NCBI GenBank assembly: GCA_008360975.2
Contig: CM039182.1
Span: 60,027,516-60,091,515, forward strand
Reading direction: 5' to 3'
Origin: Lichenostomus cassidix
Lineage: Eukaryota; Chordata; Aves; Passeriformes; Meliphagidae
DNA: 64,000 nt
Position 1 is the first letter of the stretch; every line of letters starts with the position of its first letter. The notes beneath the pieces were generated by a model, which saw nothing but the letters and a program-made list of their open reading frames with translations, was not told the DNA's origin and searched no databases. Below are positions 1 to 10,620 of this stretch, piece after piece. The position numbers and the translations under genes were made by a program.

Positions 1-2104
1 CAAAAACACAACTAAGAAACTTGCAGTCCGATGATCATAGTGTACTTAAACACATAATTGAGGATTTAATTAAATAATAATATGCATGAATCGTAAAGGT
101 CTTAAATTATAACAACTTAAATGTTGTTATATAGTTCAATAACTCACATGCAATAATTTCATGCATCTGTAAGTGTTGGTAGCATATTTATAGAGGGTGT
201 TTATATTTAACACTTTATAGGCTGTTTGCAATGTTAGCTCAAGTGATTGGACCTTTTGCAAGACTTTATTGTTGTAGCATTTCAGGTAAAGTTTAAAAGC
301 TGAAGTATTTATATGTATTAGCATTCTGAAGGTGGTTTTAAGATTGAAATATCCAGTTCAAGTTTCATGCCAGAATTCATTAGCCTTATTTCACTATTGT
401 GACACTAACAGAAAAAAATTGAGATTTTAATGGATTTCCTTTCAAAAATGTTTATTTGGGATGAAAAACACATTTCTTAAAGGAATGCCTTGTTTCTTTT
501 TCTTTGTTTTAATTAAAAGCTGAAATTTTGTTTCAATTTCAAAAGTAACAAGTACACTCTTTAAATATCCTTTTTTTGCTTGTGACTCTGATTCAGTCAA
601 AAAGAAACCCAAATAAATTCAAAGTCAGATGTATCTTTTTTCTGTTTGTAATATTATTTGTAAAAGATATATAATGTATAATGTATATATATGTTCCATT
701 TATGGTCCTACTAATATCCAAGAAATGAGGGAGAGAAGGGTACTAATGGGAGCTTTCCACTCACTACCTGCTTTCATCATGTTACAAATTTAGTGATTCT
801 GACTCCATTTTAGGTTATCTTTTATGCATTTCCCCTTTAAATAAAATGCTGTCTTCTGCTATGACTACTTTGTTCCTCTAGTTGTCTTCTTAATGCTGGG
901 GCCTTCAGAAAAAAGCAGTCAGTTAAGTTGATAAAGATGTGTTGAGGATGCTAACAAGAGCTACAAACTTGTGCTGAGTTTGGTTGTAGAATAGTGGAAT
1001 GCAGCAACTTCCTTTCAATACTGCTTGTGTTAAAAAAATACTTGCATTTTGGATTAGATGAAATAAAAAATGAAATGTTAAAATGTATAAATGCATATGT
1101 ATGTTTTGTCTTAGTCTTTTGGAAAATTTTAAAAACCACCCTTCCCTCTCAAAAAACCCCAACCAAACGACCAAAAAAAAAAAAAAACCAACACAAAACC
1201 CCACAACTCAACAAAAAACCCAAGCCAAAACTCAAAAAAAAGGGGAACTACTGTAATTTGCAAGTGCTAATCTGCCATTGTATCATCTAAAACACTAGAA
1301 ACAGTTCTAGACTGGGACATAAAAATATTGGAAATACTGCAGCCATGCGAGATACTTAAAAGAGAACCATCATTTCAATCATCTTTCATCACATCTTATC
1401 TCTCTAATTCTTCCACCTTCCCAGGTTATTTGGATGAAGTTATCAGATGTCTGCCCTGAGACCTCTAATTAATGATCATTTACGAATTTATCAGTCTAAG
1501 CCTATTTTGATTATGTTTCCTAGCTAAAAATTTGGAGGGTGTTTTGATTGTGGTTCAGATGCCACTTGAGTAACACACTTCAGAGTCCGGGCAACCTAAA
1601 GAGATATAGAAATTTATTTAACACATCATCTTCTTGGAAAATTCACTTCATTAGGTGTTCACATCCCCTCCCAGTTAGTAAAGGAGACTATAAAACCTCT
1701 GTGTGTGTCAAGGCAGTGATTCAGCATGTATACCAAAATTTTCAGGGAATAGGGGGTGCTTTTGGGATCAGCATGGCCTTTCTAGTATGCTCCTGTAAGG
1801 GGATCCTCAGTTGCTGTGGACTGTGAAGTTTCTGGGTAAAACTCTCAGTTGAGCTTTTATGGGTATTAAAGCAGCTTTTAGAGCTCCCTAATTTATGTTT
1901 TTGATTAAGGCAGCCCCTACAGCAGTCTGTTACCCTCTGGGCATAAAGGTAGGTTGCAGTCACCTTTTCATACTCTCCCTAAACCAGGAGGTGTATCATG
2001 CTTCTCTGAGCACAGAAAGCCAGCTTGTTCTGAAAGCACAGATGCTGCTGTCAAAATTAAATTAGTATGAATTGGTTTCTCTGACTGTGCAGGGGTAAGC
2101 ATCA
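1..2104. other. Unique AT-rich non-coding DNA
   Basis: No gene or recognisable transposon is visible here. Open frames are short, overlap on both strands, lack splice context and look like chance. The only distinctive element is an A/C-rich low-complexity patch at about 1150-1246. The stretch from about 1.5 to 2.1 kb is somewhat less AT-rich but matches no repeat family I know. Confidence 0.6.
1150..1246. repeat. A/C-rich low-complexity tract
   Basis: Runs of A (up to about 15) alternate with CC and CCCC blocks; on the other strand this is a T/G-rich tract. It generates a lysine/proline/threonine-rich open frame on the plus strand and a phenylalanine/glycine-rich one on the minus strand. Both are artefacts of composition. 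There is no regular repeat unit, so it is low complexity rather than a microsatellite. Confidence 0.75.
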
Positions 2105-2646
2105 GACTTGTTCTCCAAGCAACTCCTCTGACCTGTTCTAGCACCTCAATGTGTTTCTTTTAATAAGGAGCACAAAACTGGACACAGCACTCAAGGTGTA
2201 GCTTCACCAGTGCTGAGTACAGAGGGATAATCCCTGCCCTGCTCCGGCTGGCCACACTATTGCTGATACAGGCCAAGATACCATTGGCCTTCTTGGCCAC
2301 CTGGGCACGCCCTGGCTTATGTTCAGCAACTGTCAACCAGCACTCCCGGGTCCTTTTCCACCTGGCAACTTTCCAGCCACTCTGTCTCCCAGCCCATAGT
2401 GCTGCCTGGGGTTGTGCAGAGCCTTGCCCTTCACCTGATTGAACCTCATACCACTGGCCTATGCCTATTGATCCAGATTGTCCGGATCCTTCTGTGGAGC
2501 CTTCCTGTCCTCTAGCACTCCTGTTCAACTTGGTGTCATCCACAAACTGTCAGAGGATGCCCTTGATCCCCTCATCCAGATCACTGATAAAGACATTAAG
2601 CAGGACTGGCCCCAATACTGAACCCTGGGGAGCAGCACTCTTGACC

Positions 2647-2652
2647 AGTCAC
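2647..2652. repeat. Target-site duplication, left copy (AGTCAC)
   Basis: This hexamer directly precedes the TG end of the LTR at 2653 and is identical to the hexamer at 2954-2959. It belongs to the host CR1 sequence. Confidence 0.85.
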
Positions 2653-2953
2653 TGTTGCTGTTGTAGCTGGAAAGGAGGAATGGTGCACACGAGCCCAGTC
2701 CAGTGAAAAGCAGCAGCAGAAGTTTATTGTTGTAATTTCTCTTTATATATGGTAAAAACTCATAGGTGACCAGACAGTGGTCACCCACCCCCTGGGGTGA
2801 TTGGCTGAGGTCCTAGAACACCCAATTCCAAACACGTTCTGTCTTCAATCAAAACAGATCAGGAAAAATAGCAGGTGTTTAATCATTATCTCATTGTTTG
2901 CATATTTTGCATGGGAAAGAAAAAGTTCTCAAGAAAGGGCCTGCATAACCACA
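2653..2953 (-). mobile_element. Solo LTR of an ERVK-like endogenous retrovirus, nested in CR1
   Basis: A complete 301-bp LTR is inserted in the CR1 reverse-transcriptase region. On the minus strand it begins TGTGGTTATGC and ends CAACAGCAACA, the TG...CA ends expected of LTRs. It is flanked by a perfect 6-bp target duplication, AGTCAC. Removing the LTR and one duplication rejoins the CR1 sequence cleanly. Regulatory signals on the minus strand are in the expected order: a CCAAT box (2800-2804), a TATA-like box (2742-2749) and an AATAAA polyadenylation signal (2723-2728). No gag, pol or env sequence is present, so this is a solo LTR left by recombination between the two LTRs of a provirus. The 6-bp duplication suggests a class II (ERVK-type) element. 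It is not obviously the same family as the LTRs at 9.6 and 26.4 kb. Confidence 0.88.
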
Positions 2954-2959
2954 AGTCAC
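2954..2959. repeat. Target-site duplication, right copy (AGTCAC)
   Basis: This hexamer directly follows the CA end of the nested LTR and matches 2647-2652 exactly. Beyond it the CR1 sequence resumes. Confidence 0.85.
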
Positions 2960-3260
2960 CAGACGGATGTAACTCCATTCACCACCACTCTCTGGGCTCA
3001 GTCATCCAGCCAGTTTTCTACAGAATGAAGAGTGCAACCATACAAGCCATGAGCAGCCAGTTTCTTCAGGAGAATGCTGTGGAAGAAGGCAACAAAACCT
3101 TTACTAAAGTCTAGGTAGACAACATCCACAGCCTTTCTCTCATCCAATACGCAGGTCACCTTGTCCTAGAAAGAGATCAGGTTGGGCAAGCAAGACCTGA
3201 CTTTCATAAACCTTTGCTGTCTTGGCTGAATTCCCTGGTTGTTCTGTATGTGCCATCTTT

Positions 3261-5521
3261 TTTATTTTATGGAAGCAGTTTTGACACATGGCATAGGCTG
3301 ACATAACATCCCTGCTGTGTGAGCCATCATCCTCACACCTGGTTGTGTATGTTGTGCTATTGTGCGGCAGCACAGAATTCCCTGCATTTTCTGCGATAGG
3401 ATCCTGTCATTAAGCAAGGTTGTGACCCCTAGTGAACAACCGCTGCTTCTTGTGGGCAGGAAAAACAGAAAAGAGGTGGCTGCTCCTATTCTGGAAAAGA
3501 AATTAAATTCTCATTACACATGGCATGACGCATTTTATTACTAATTCTGTTCAGCTTTGAAAACACATGCAGGGCTTTGAAAATACAACACAACCATCTC
3601 TTGCCCATTGCCTTCTAGGCAGCAGAGGATTACCATTCCCTCCTTTTCTGTTCTTCTACATGGAGATAAGAAGTGCCAGATCATGAAACTGTACTTACAA
3701 AAAATGTGGTCAAAAGTAAAAGTTTATTTCCCTATTGCAAAGTGGCCTGTTCTTTGACTTTGAACTCTTGTTACAGATCTTAGTCATACTAGATGACGCA
3801 TCCCTGTAAAAAGGGCATTATCAAAACTATATAAAGCCAGAAGTTATCAGCTCTATTGCAATATAATTTTCTAGATAGAAATAGTATATATGTGTATTTA
3901 CTTTCTACAGCAGCTCAGTAATTTCTCTTCATTAAAAAGATGTGTAGTAGTGTGAAGTAACATATAGGAATCTTTTGTCCTATGCAGCATGTGCAATATA
4001 CAACAAAAATGGGAGCTGCAGTTGGACAATACAGGGTTTTTCAGTAAAAATGACTGTTGTCAGAGCAAATGGAAACTCATTTTTCTATCAAGAATCTAAA
4101 AAGATGAAATTGTTTTTCTTTTAACATGATCTCAGAAGAAAATTGACCATTTTCATATTCATATTCATATTAAAAGACAGTATCAGTAGTTTAAAAATTG
4201 GGATTTTTTCATTAGATGTACTTTATACCTTAATCCAAGGTAAATAATTTTAATATTAGCTGAGCATGTGACTTTCTTTCTGTGACACATTAAAATTTGT
4301 CACCAGTGTTAAACTTGCTACACTAACCTAGAAGTGAAGAGCCACTTTCAGACATGGGGTCTTGTTATACTATCAGTGTTTGCTTCATTGTGATTATGTT
4401 TAAATTCTTCCACTGCCTGTCTCACTAGCTCAAGGAAAGGTAATGGTGCCTTGTTTACAAAAGCCTTAATATCTAGCTAATTTCTCATTAAAAAAACACA
4501 CAAGAAGCAATTTAATTTTGTTCATTAAAAATGAGTTCTAGCAATATGTGAAAAGTTTCCCAAAATTTCCTCTCCATTAAAAGAATTAATGGAGCTGAAA
4601 TGGAAGAAAAAATATTTCTATAAGCTAAGGCATGCACCTAACATTTACATGAAGAAAGATTTCCCTTCATCTTCAAGTAAAGTGCTAATGTAATGTCAAT
4701 CAAAAGACAATAGATGCCATGATCACGATGGAAAAATTTGGCCTATAATAGGCAATGCATTTTTGCAGTAGAGTTATTGCATAGATGCCTAATGCAGAAG
4801 ATATTTTACTGTGACCCCGTTTGATAGATACAAAGAGCAGAGTCCTTTAAGGATTAAACTATATCCAGCTGCATCTATAATGCCACCCATAGATAACAGT
4901 CTGAACAAGATACTTAGTTGTAAAAGAATCATAAATTATGATTTTGCTTTTGAGAAATTTAAACATTCTGTTCGGTATTTAGGGACATTTTAAAAGAAAG
5001 CTTTCTGAAATATGGCAAATCTGCTATATGCCTGAGTAATACAGAAGAATTAAAATTATATGGCATTCAGCTGTGCAATTGGCTAGGATCAAAACCCAGT
5101 TGCTCTGTTGACAGATCAGACAAATAGGAACTGGGAGCAGAACCTGACATTGAGAGGCAAAAGAAGGAAAAAGAAGAGTGGATCCTTCCCCTAGTCCTTC
5201 TCCTAGCCCTGCAGCAGCTTTCCTCCAACCATTAACCAGTGTCCTCGAGCAGAAACTGCTTCCTTAGCCCCTTTTGGGGATGGTGGTGGGGTTTTGATGG
5301 TCTACACAATCAGGGACTGAGGAGCACTCCAGCTCCCTCTGTGACCTGCTTTCTAGAGATCTGAAGTGCTCAGCAACGCCCAGGGCAAGCAAAGCTCCAC
5401 AGCATGGCCCCTCTGCACCTTTTGTGTTTCCTGAGACTGTTCAAGTTTTCCGACCTTGTAAGGTTTGGGTAGGTTCATACTGGATTTCAACATAAGCAAA
5501 ATCTGTACGCTATTTTTTCCT
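3261..5521. other. Unique non-coding DNA
   Basis: No gene or clear transposon is visible. A short hexamer microsatellite, about three copies of TTCATA, lies at 4152-4171. Between about 5150 and 5460 the sequence is richer in G+C than its surroundings but matches nothing I know. The first bases after 3261 may still be very diverged CR1. Confidence 0.5.
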
Positions 5522-5919
5522 CAAGAATGTTGGGCTTCTCACTACAAGAAAGACATTGAGGGGCAGGAGTGCTCCCAAGGAAGGGCAATAAATTTGGTGA
5601 AGTGCCTAGATCACTCTGATGAGGAGTGGCTGAGGGAGTTGGGGGTATTTAGCCTGGAGAAAAGGAGACTCAGGAGAAACCTTATTACTCTAAACAAACA
5701 CCTGAAAAGAAGCTGTAGACAGATGAGGGTCAGTCTCTTTTCCCAAGTAACAAGTGGTAGGATAAGTAAGAGGAAACAACATCAAGTTGTGCCAGAGAAG
5801 GTTTAGATTGCATATTAGGAAAAGCTTCACCACTTAAAAGGTCACCAGACATTGGAACAGGTGGTCCAGGGGTATTATGGAGTCACTAGTCCCGGAAGGA
5901 TTTAAAAGACCTGTAGGTG
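5522..5919 (+). mobile_element. CR1 LINE (outer copy), 5' portion
   Basis: This is the left part of a 5'-truncated CR1 in plus orientation, carrying the end of ORF2 and the start of the 3' region. The translated block [14 protein letters not shown] at about 5640-5680 is the conserved C-terminal ORF2 motif. It is followed by a segment matching the CR1 consensus around its stop codon: the run about a sequence of 'gggaggttt' type, 'tattagg', 'cattggaacagg'. The copy breaks off at about 5919, inside the 3' portion of the element, and resumes at 6747 after a second CR1. Several frame breaks make it non-functional. Confidence 0.85.
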
Positions 5920-6746
5920 CAGAGTGATCTGGATAGGCTGGATCAGTGGGCTCAGACCAGTGGTATGAGGTTCAGGAGGACAAGTCCCAGACCCTGCTCT
6001 TGGGTCACAACAACCCCATGCAGTTCTATGGGCTGGGGGAAGGTTGGAAAGTGTCCTGGTGGAAAAAGACCTGGGGATTTTGGTCAGCAGCTGAACATGA
6101 GCCAGCAGCGCCCAGGTAGACAAGAAGGCCAGTGGCATCCTGGCCTGCATCAGCAATAAGGTGACCAGCAGGATCAGGGAAGGGATTCTTCCCCTGTGCT
6201 TGGCACGGGTAAGGCCCCACCTTGAGTGCCACATCCAGTCCTGGAACACACAATCCAGGAAGAGCATTGAGGTGCTGGAACAAGTCCAGAGAAGGGCAAC
6301 AAGGCTGGTGAAGAGTCTAGAAGTTAAGTCCTATGAGGAGTGGCTGAGGGAGCTGGGGTTGTTTAGCCTGGAGAAAAGGAGGCTCAGGGGAAGCCTTTTC
6401 ACTCTCTACAAGTGCCTGAAAGGAAGGTGTAGCAGGGGGTGGGTGGGGTGGCGTGGGGTGGGGTGAATATCTTCTTAGAAGCTGGTAAGGTCAGGACATA
6501 ATTTCAAGCTGTGCCAGGGGAGGTTTTGGTTGGACATTAGAAGGAATTTCTTCACAGACAGGGTGATTAGATATTGGAATGGGCTACCCAAGGAGATGAT
6601 GGAGTCACTGTCCTTGGAGGTGTTTAAGAAAAGACCGGACATCACACTTAGTCCTGTGATGTAGTTGACATGGTAATGTTTGGCAAAACGTTGTACTTGA
6701 TAATCTCAGATGTCTTTTTCAACCTAACTGATTCTGTGACTCTGTA
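5920..6746 (+). mobile_element. CR1 LINE (nested copy) inserted in an older CR1
   Basis: This second CR1, 5'-truncated, is in the same orientation and interrupts the outer copy. It begins within the C-terminal half of the reverse-transcriptase ORF, and the segments LNMSQQRPG (about 6095), [15 protein letters not shown] (about 6200-6245), [13 protein letters not shown] and [13 protein letters not shown] follow in CR1 order. After the ORF comes the usual 3' region ('ttggacattagaaggaatttcttcac' type), ending in the CR1 tail of degenerate ATTCTGTG units near 6746. Frame changes are needed to join the ORF segments, so it is dead. A G-run patch at 6435-6464 replaces the usual sequence after the ORF motif. 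Confidence 0.85.
6435..6464 (+). repeat. G-rich tract with G-quadruplex potential
   Basis: Five runs of three to five G, separated mostly by single T residues, occur within 30 bases inside the nested CR1. This meets the usual pattern for an intramolecular G-quadruplex (four or more runs of at least three G with loops up to seven bases). It looks like a local expansion of GGGGT-type units within the LINE copy. Confidence 0.7.
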
Positions 6747-6854
6747 TGGTGATTAGGAATATTGATTTGTGGTGACTTGGCAGTGCTGGATTAACAGTTG
6801 AACTCAATGGTCTTAAAGGTCTTTTCGCAACTTAAACTATTCCATGATTCTATG
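6747..6854 (+). mobile_element. CR1 LINE (outer copy), 3' tail
   Basis: This is the continuation of the CR1 that starts at 5522. It picks up at the position in the CR1 3' region where that copy broke off (TTAGG...TTGGCAGTGCTGG) and runs to the family's terminal motif, ending with GATTCTATG at 6854. Removing 5920-6746 restores a continuous CR1 3' end. Confidence 0.82.
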
Positions 6855-9610
6855 TTTCTCAATCCACTAGACTCATCTAAAGGATATTTTATGATTTGTC
6901 TTTGAATACTGGTAGAAAATGTCCATATATTACAACAGATTCAAATGAAAGTATTCCATAACCACTATACTGCATTTGCAAGAAACAGCACTCAAAATAT
7001 TTTAGTATTCAAGACAGTGTAGAAATAGATGTTTTCTAGGATGATTTTGTAATTGACTTCCAGAAATTCCTAATAACATCTCAAGAGGAGTAAATTTAGT
7101 AATAAATATAAACAGAGAAATCTTTCCACAGGAGTCAAGATGTGGGTTTGCCAAGAAATTTATGCTAACATTAACCAAGTAACTGTTGTCTGTTAGGATC
7201 TCCTACTTCACCTACGGAAGGCAGTCACAGTCTATGGTCCATTTCAGAAAAATACTCCTCATCAATCCAGATGAACTGAAAAAAATACCTAAATCAACAA
7301 ATAATTTGTAGACAAATTATAAGCCATTGAGTAACTTACAGTGAAATTATAAACAGTTATATAAGCGTGCAAAATACATTCCCCTTTATAAATGGGGATA
7401 AATGGGGATAATAAAAAATATTCCTAATATTTTTGTTCCTGTCTCTTGCTCGCTTTAGAACAGACTTCTAAAGAGATCCTAAACATATTAGGATAGCAGG
7501 ATGATTTGTACACTTTTATATACTTTTGTATTTACTGTAGGACTAATGCTGTGAAGTATCACAGTGAGGCAAAGAGCAGATGTGACATATGAAAGCATGT
7601 TAAACTTTTGGAAAGAGTTTTGTCAAAAACCTTACCTCTTGGGTACTGTGATTATACCTCTATTAGGATTGAATCTTTATGACTTTATGAACAAGGAACT
7701 GGCCTTCTTTTTTAGGGAAGGTGATTTTACAGGCTCCACATGCAGAAGCTCATGCTGTACCATTCAACAGATCATCTCTATGGCAGAAAAGAGAGACTAG
7801 CTCTTTTCTGTAGCAACAAATACAACCATATGTATTGGATGATGTGTGGGCAATATAAAATTTATCCTTTGGAATGACCCAAAAACATCTGGATATCTGC
7901 ATTAATCAAAGCATGCAGAAAGGTATTTCTCTCCAGCTGTGCAACACAGATCAGCTTCAAAGAACTCTATGACTTCCCTGCATCCTGCTTCCCCACCCTT
8001 TGGTCTCCTGTACTTCTAATTTCATTGTGCTTTAAATAGCAACAGAACAACTGAGTCCTGCAGGTACTGATGAGATCAGGCAGCCTTTCTGCAGCAACAA
8101 CTCACACAGCCCTGCTCTGCAGGTTCCTTTACTACAGACTCCCATGTACCTAACACATCTCCTGGTTCTGAGACTTGCTCATTCAGACTTAGCCAAAATC
8201 CCATCTTTGTTGCTGCCAGTAGAGGGATCTGTGCAGTTAGCTCCTGCTCTTCTCCCTTGTCTCAAACTGGGAGGAAGGCCAGAGCAATCTTACCTGAGTA
8301 CTGGTTTAAAATTTTCCTTTTTTTTTGTTTGTTTTATTCCTTCTTGATAATACAACATGCATTATTTATAATTTTGTTTCCTGTTAAGTTAGCTTTAAAA
8401 CATTAGAGCTAAATGATACCTGTTCATCAATTATTTATTCTTGATTCATGCCTGTGGCACCTGGAGGTCCCATCCAAACAGAAACCAGGATTACTTATAC
8501 GCTGAGGTGAAACAGAACTGCACATTCTTGCTACATCTTTGGTCCCATCATTATCAAATTATGTCTTAGTTACTTAAGCAAGAACTTAAAAAAATAATTA
8601 TATATTTCTATACATGAGCAAATAGTATGAAAATTACTTTTTCTAATGTACGTCCTGGAGGAAAAAAACAGAAGGTAGCTCTTCATATATGATGGGAAAG
8701 GATGTGTCATTTGTACATAGTGGCTGTGAAAAGTAGATCTTGGTATTTTTATACTTACTATATCACAAGATGTGCAGTTCAAGTCAGGGGCTTTCAAAAT
8801 TTAAAAAAACAATATTTAAATATGCATTTTTTACTTACGATTTAAAGGGGGGGTTATAGTTTTTGGGGTTTTTTTCTAGTTGGTTATCAAATTAAACAAA
8901 GGAGAGGATTACAATTTGAAAAAATATAAAAAAAAATTTGAAATTTTCAGGGAACACTTCAGCTATCACTGCTGCAGTGGGAGCGTTGTTTGAGGGAGCT
9001 GGTAAGAGCAGAAAAACTTCAACATTTCCTTGTTTGAAACTTCTTGTAGGTCAGTTGTGACTGAAAATAATTACATTGGATTGCTGCCTCAGTCCAGTTC
9101 TTAGTGGACAAGTGTCCATGTCACAAAACCCACCATTGCAATTGGCAATAGTTGGCAGGCTCAGCAGAGAAGTCAAGGATTGAATGGGCATGGAAATTAA
9201 ACTATTCTCCTGCCCCTAATTGTGGTCCTTTCAAGTCATAGCTGAGGAACATTGTTTGGGAAAAGTTGCACAGCCGTTGGCAATGCTGAACATGCCCTGT
9301 GGATAAACATCGAATTTTTGCCTCCAAGGTCTTAATCTGGCACGTTTTTAGCCTTAAAAGTCACACTGGGGTGGGGGAGCTGGGGGGAAGAGATTTCTTT
9401 TTTTCCCTGTTATAGAAATAATATTTTCTTTAAAAAAATAAACCTCACAGTTGAAACAAAGAATAGAGTCCTTCCAAAATGCTACCCTGTATTCATATAT
9501 ATTAATTAAAACAACAGAGGTATGGTGGGGTTTACTTTTTTAAGTAATCCAGTTCTACTATTTTTGTTCAGTATGTGTTTTGGTATAAAAGTGATCATGT
9601 TGCTTAAGTG
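6855..9610. other. Unique AT-rich non-coding DNA
   Basis: No gene or transposon is recognised. One short candidate exon with plausible splice sites is at 8951-9001 and is listed separately. Homopolymer runs (G7 near 8847; T/G-rich near 8860-8880) and a small duplication of ATGGGGATAA-type units near 7390-7410 are present. The longest open frames (about 78 codons) show no recognisable domain. Confidence 0.5.
8951..9001 (+). other. Weak candidate 51-bp exon, unidentified
   Basis: An acceptor-like TTTTCAG ends at 8950 and a good donor, GTAAGA, starts at 9002. Between them 51 bases are open. In the frame giving a phase 1-1 exon they read NTSAITAAVGALFEGA, which looks protein-like but which I cannot assign. 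The upstream tract is A-rich rather than pyrimidine-rich, so the acceptor is poor. No flanking exon was found. It could easily be a chance pairing of splice-like sites. Confidence 0.12.
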
Positions 9611-9616
9611 GATTAC
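9611..9616. repeat. Target-site duplication, left copy (GATTAC)
   Basis: The hexamer immediately before the LTR start at 9617 is identical to 9878-9883. Confidence 0.87.
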
Positions 9617-9877
9617 TGTGGCTAGCGCAGGTCTTTCCCATGAGAATTCTTTTTGTGTTTTATAAATAAAGCTAAAGTTTGGATGTTATTAAAAACAGTG
9701 TCCCAAGATCTGGATGGTGCAGGCCTGGCCAATCAGGCCTAGGGGGAGGTTTCTGACTGACCAATCTGGGTGACTTTTGAAAATTCTATATATATGATGA
9801 AATCAAAACAATAAAGGTCTTTCCTTCTTGCCACTGAGAACTGAGTTCTTTACTCTGCTAGCTGCTCAACAGCGACA
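9617..9877 (+). mobile_element. Solo LTR, ERVK-like family (copy 1)
   Basis: A complete 261-bp LTR in plus orientation begins TGTGGCTAGCG and ends CAACAGCGACA, flanked by a perfect 6-bp duplication, GATTAC. Signals lie in retroviral order: two CCAAT boxes (9729-9733 and 9761-9765), a TATA stretch (9787-9795), and an AATAAA polyadenylation signal (9810-9815) about 20 bases further, so U3, a very short R and U5 can be assigned. A second AATAAA-like site lies at about 9664-9670. No internal retroviral sequence adjoins it. An inverted copy about 95% identical by eye is at 26355-26617. Confidence 0.9.
9787..9815 (+). promoter_or_regulatory. LTR TATA box and polyadenylation signal
   Basis: TATATATAT at 9787-9795 is followed by AATAAA at 9810-9815. 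CCAAT boxes lie 22 and 54 bases upstream. The arrangement is that of an LTR promoter with a compact R region. Whether it is active cannot be told from sequence. Confidence 0.6.
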
Positions 9878-9883
9878 GATTAC
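9878..9883. repeat. Target-site duplication, right copy (GATTAC)
   Basis: The hexamer immediately after the LTR end at 9877 is identical to 9611-9616. Confidence 0.87.
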
Positions 9884-10603
9884 CTAAGTAACCTTCTTCA
9901 GCTACAGCCCTGGTGGCCTAATCGACATGCTAGGACCACTTTTGCTCAAGGACATGCCTGTAACCCTGGCATAATATGGGAATCAGACAGTCATTGGTTT
10001 CTCATGGATTTCAATGGGAACTTCTGCTTAACGCCTGATAATAAAAATTTTTTTAGTCTAATTTTAATTGGAACCCAAAACCTGTGAGCACTATCAGCTT
10101 TAGTTTTCCCTTCCATAGAAACAGTAATATTTGTCTACTGTATTTCAAAATGGGTTTATGGGTAAAAAAATATGTCAACTTCCTGCACACTCAACAATGG
10201 AATTAGTTCCTACTCTTTTGAGGGGAGGACTGATGACTTTTGATTTTCTTTTCAGTGAAGAGAAAGAGGCAAATAATATGGCTGTTGTTAATACTGGCCT
10301 ATTTTAGTGGATTTCAGCTTAGGTGACTAGCCTTCCAGAATGATTTTTAGGTTGAACTTCAATGGGAGACACATCTCTAAAGAAATTAGGTAAAACTCCA
10401 TTTTACTAGGTACCTCAGCTTTCTGTATGATTAATCTTTTAGTGATGGTTAGTATCAGACTATTCAGGTAACAGTGGTCTAGATAATGAGGCAAATATTC
10501 CATGGTTGTTTTGGCTTGGTTTGCAATTTTTTTAATGCTGTTTAAAAGCCAATAAGCACACAGGTTATTGCTGTACCCTTGGCAATAATAAGCATACACT
10601 CAC

Positions 10604-10620
10604 TGCTCTGCTCTGCTCTG
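10604..10620. repeat. Short CTCTG microsatellite
   Basis: About three copies of the pentamer CTGCT/CTCTG are in tandem. It is too short to be more than a minor simple repeat. Confidence 0.6.

Larger units (their letters stand above)
2105..3260 (-). mobile_element. CR1 LINE fragment, ORF2 reverse-transcriptase region, split by an LTR
   Basis: This is a degenerate copy of the avian non-LTR retrotransposon CR1, read on the minus strand. The reverse-transcriptase core is recognisable between about 2480 and 2640: the [12 protein letters not shown] motif, then the segment FISDLDEG, then the catalytic block, present as FVDDTKL where the family usually has FADDTKL. A TGA stop at 2550-2552 lies just before the catalytic block. 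Further along come [10 protein letters not shown] and [14 protein letters not shown], typical of the CR1 C-terminal region. The upstream part of the domain (about 2960-3210) preserves the segments around the finger/palm border. A 301-bp solo LTR (2653-2953) sits between the two parts. The left edge stops near 2105, where the copy should continue into the last few hundred bases and 3' tail of CR1, so the 3' end is missing. The right edge is a judgement: similarity fades after about 3260. The copy is dead. Confidence 0.88.

Noticed and set aside
994..1290. A 98-codon lysine- and proline-rich open frame
   Set aside because: The distinctive half is the translation of an A/C-rich low-complexity tract, and the antisense frame is equally open.
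2160..2543. A 127-codon minus-strand open frame as a host gene
   Set aside because: It is the C-terminal part of a decayed CR1 reverse transcriptase, with the characteristic DDTKL and [10 protein letters not shown] segments.
5917..6466. Several overlapping open frames at 5.9-6.5 kb as genes
   Set aside because: They are frame-shifted remnants of CR1 ORF2 ([23 protein letters not shown]) and their antisense shadows.
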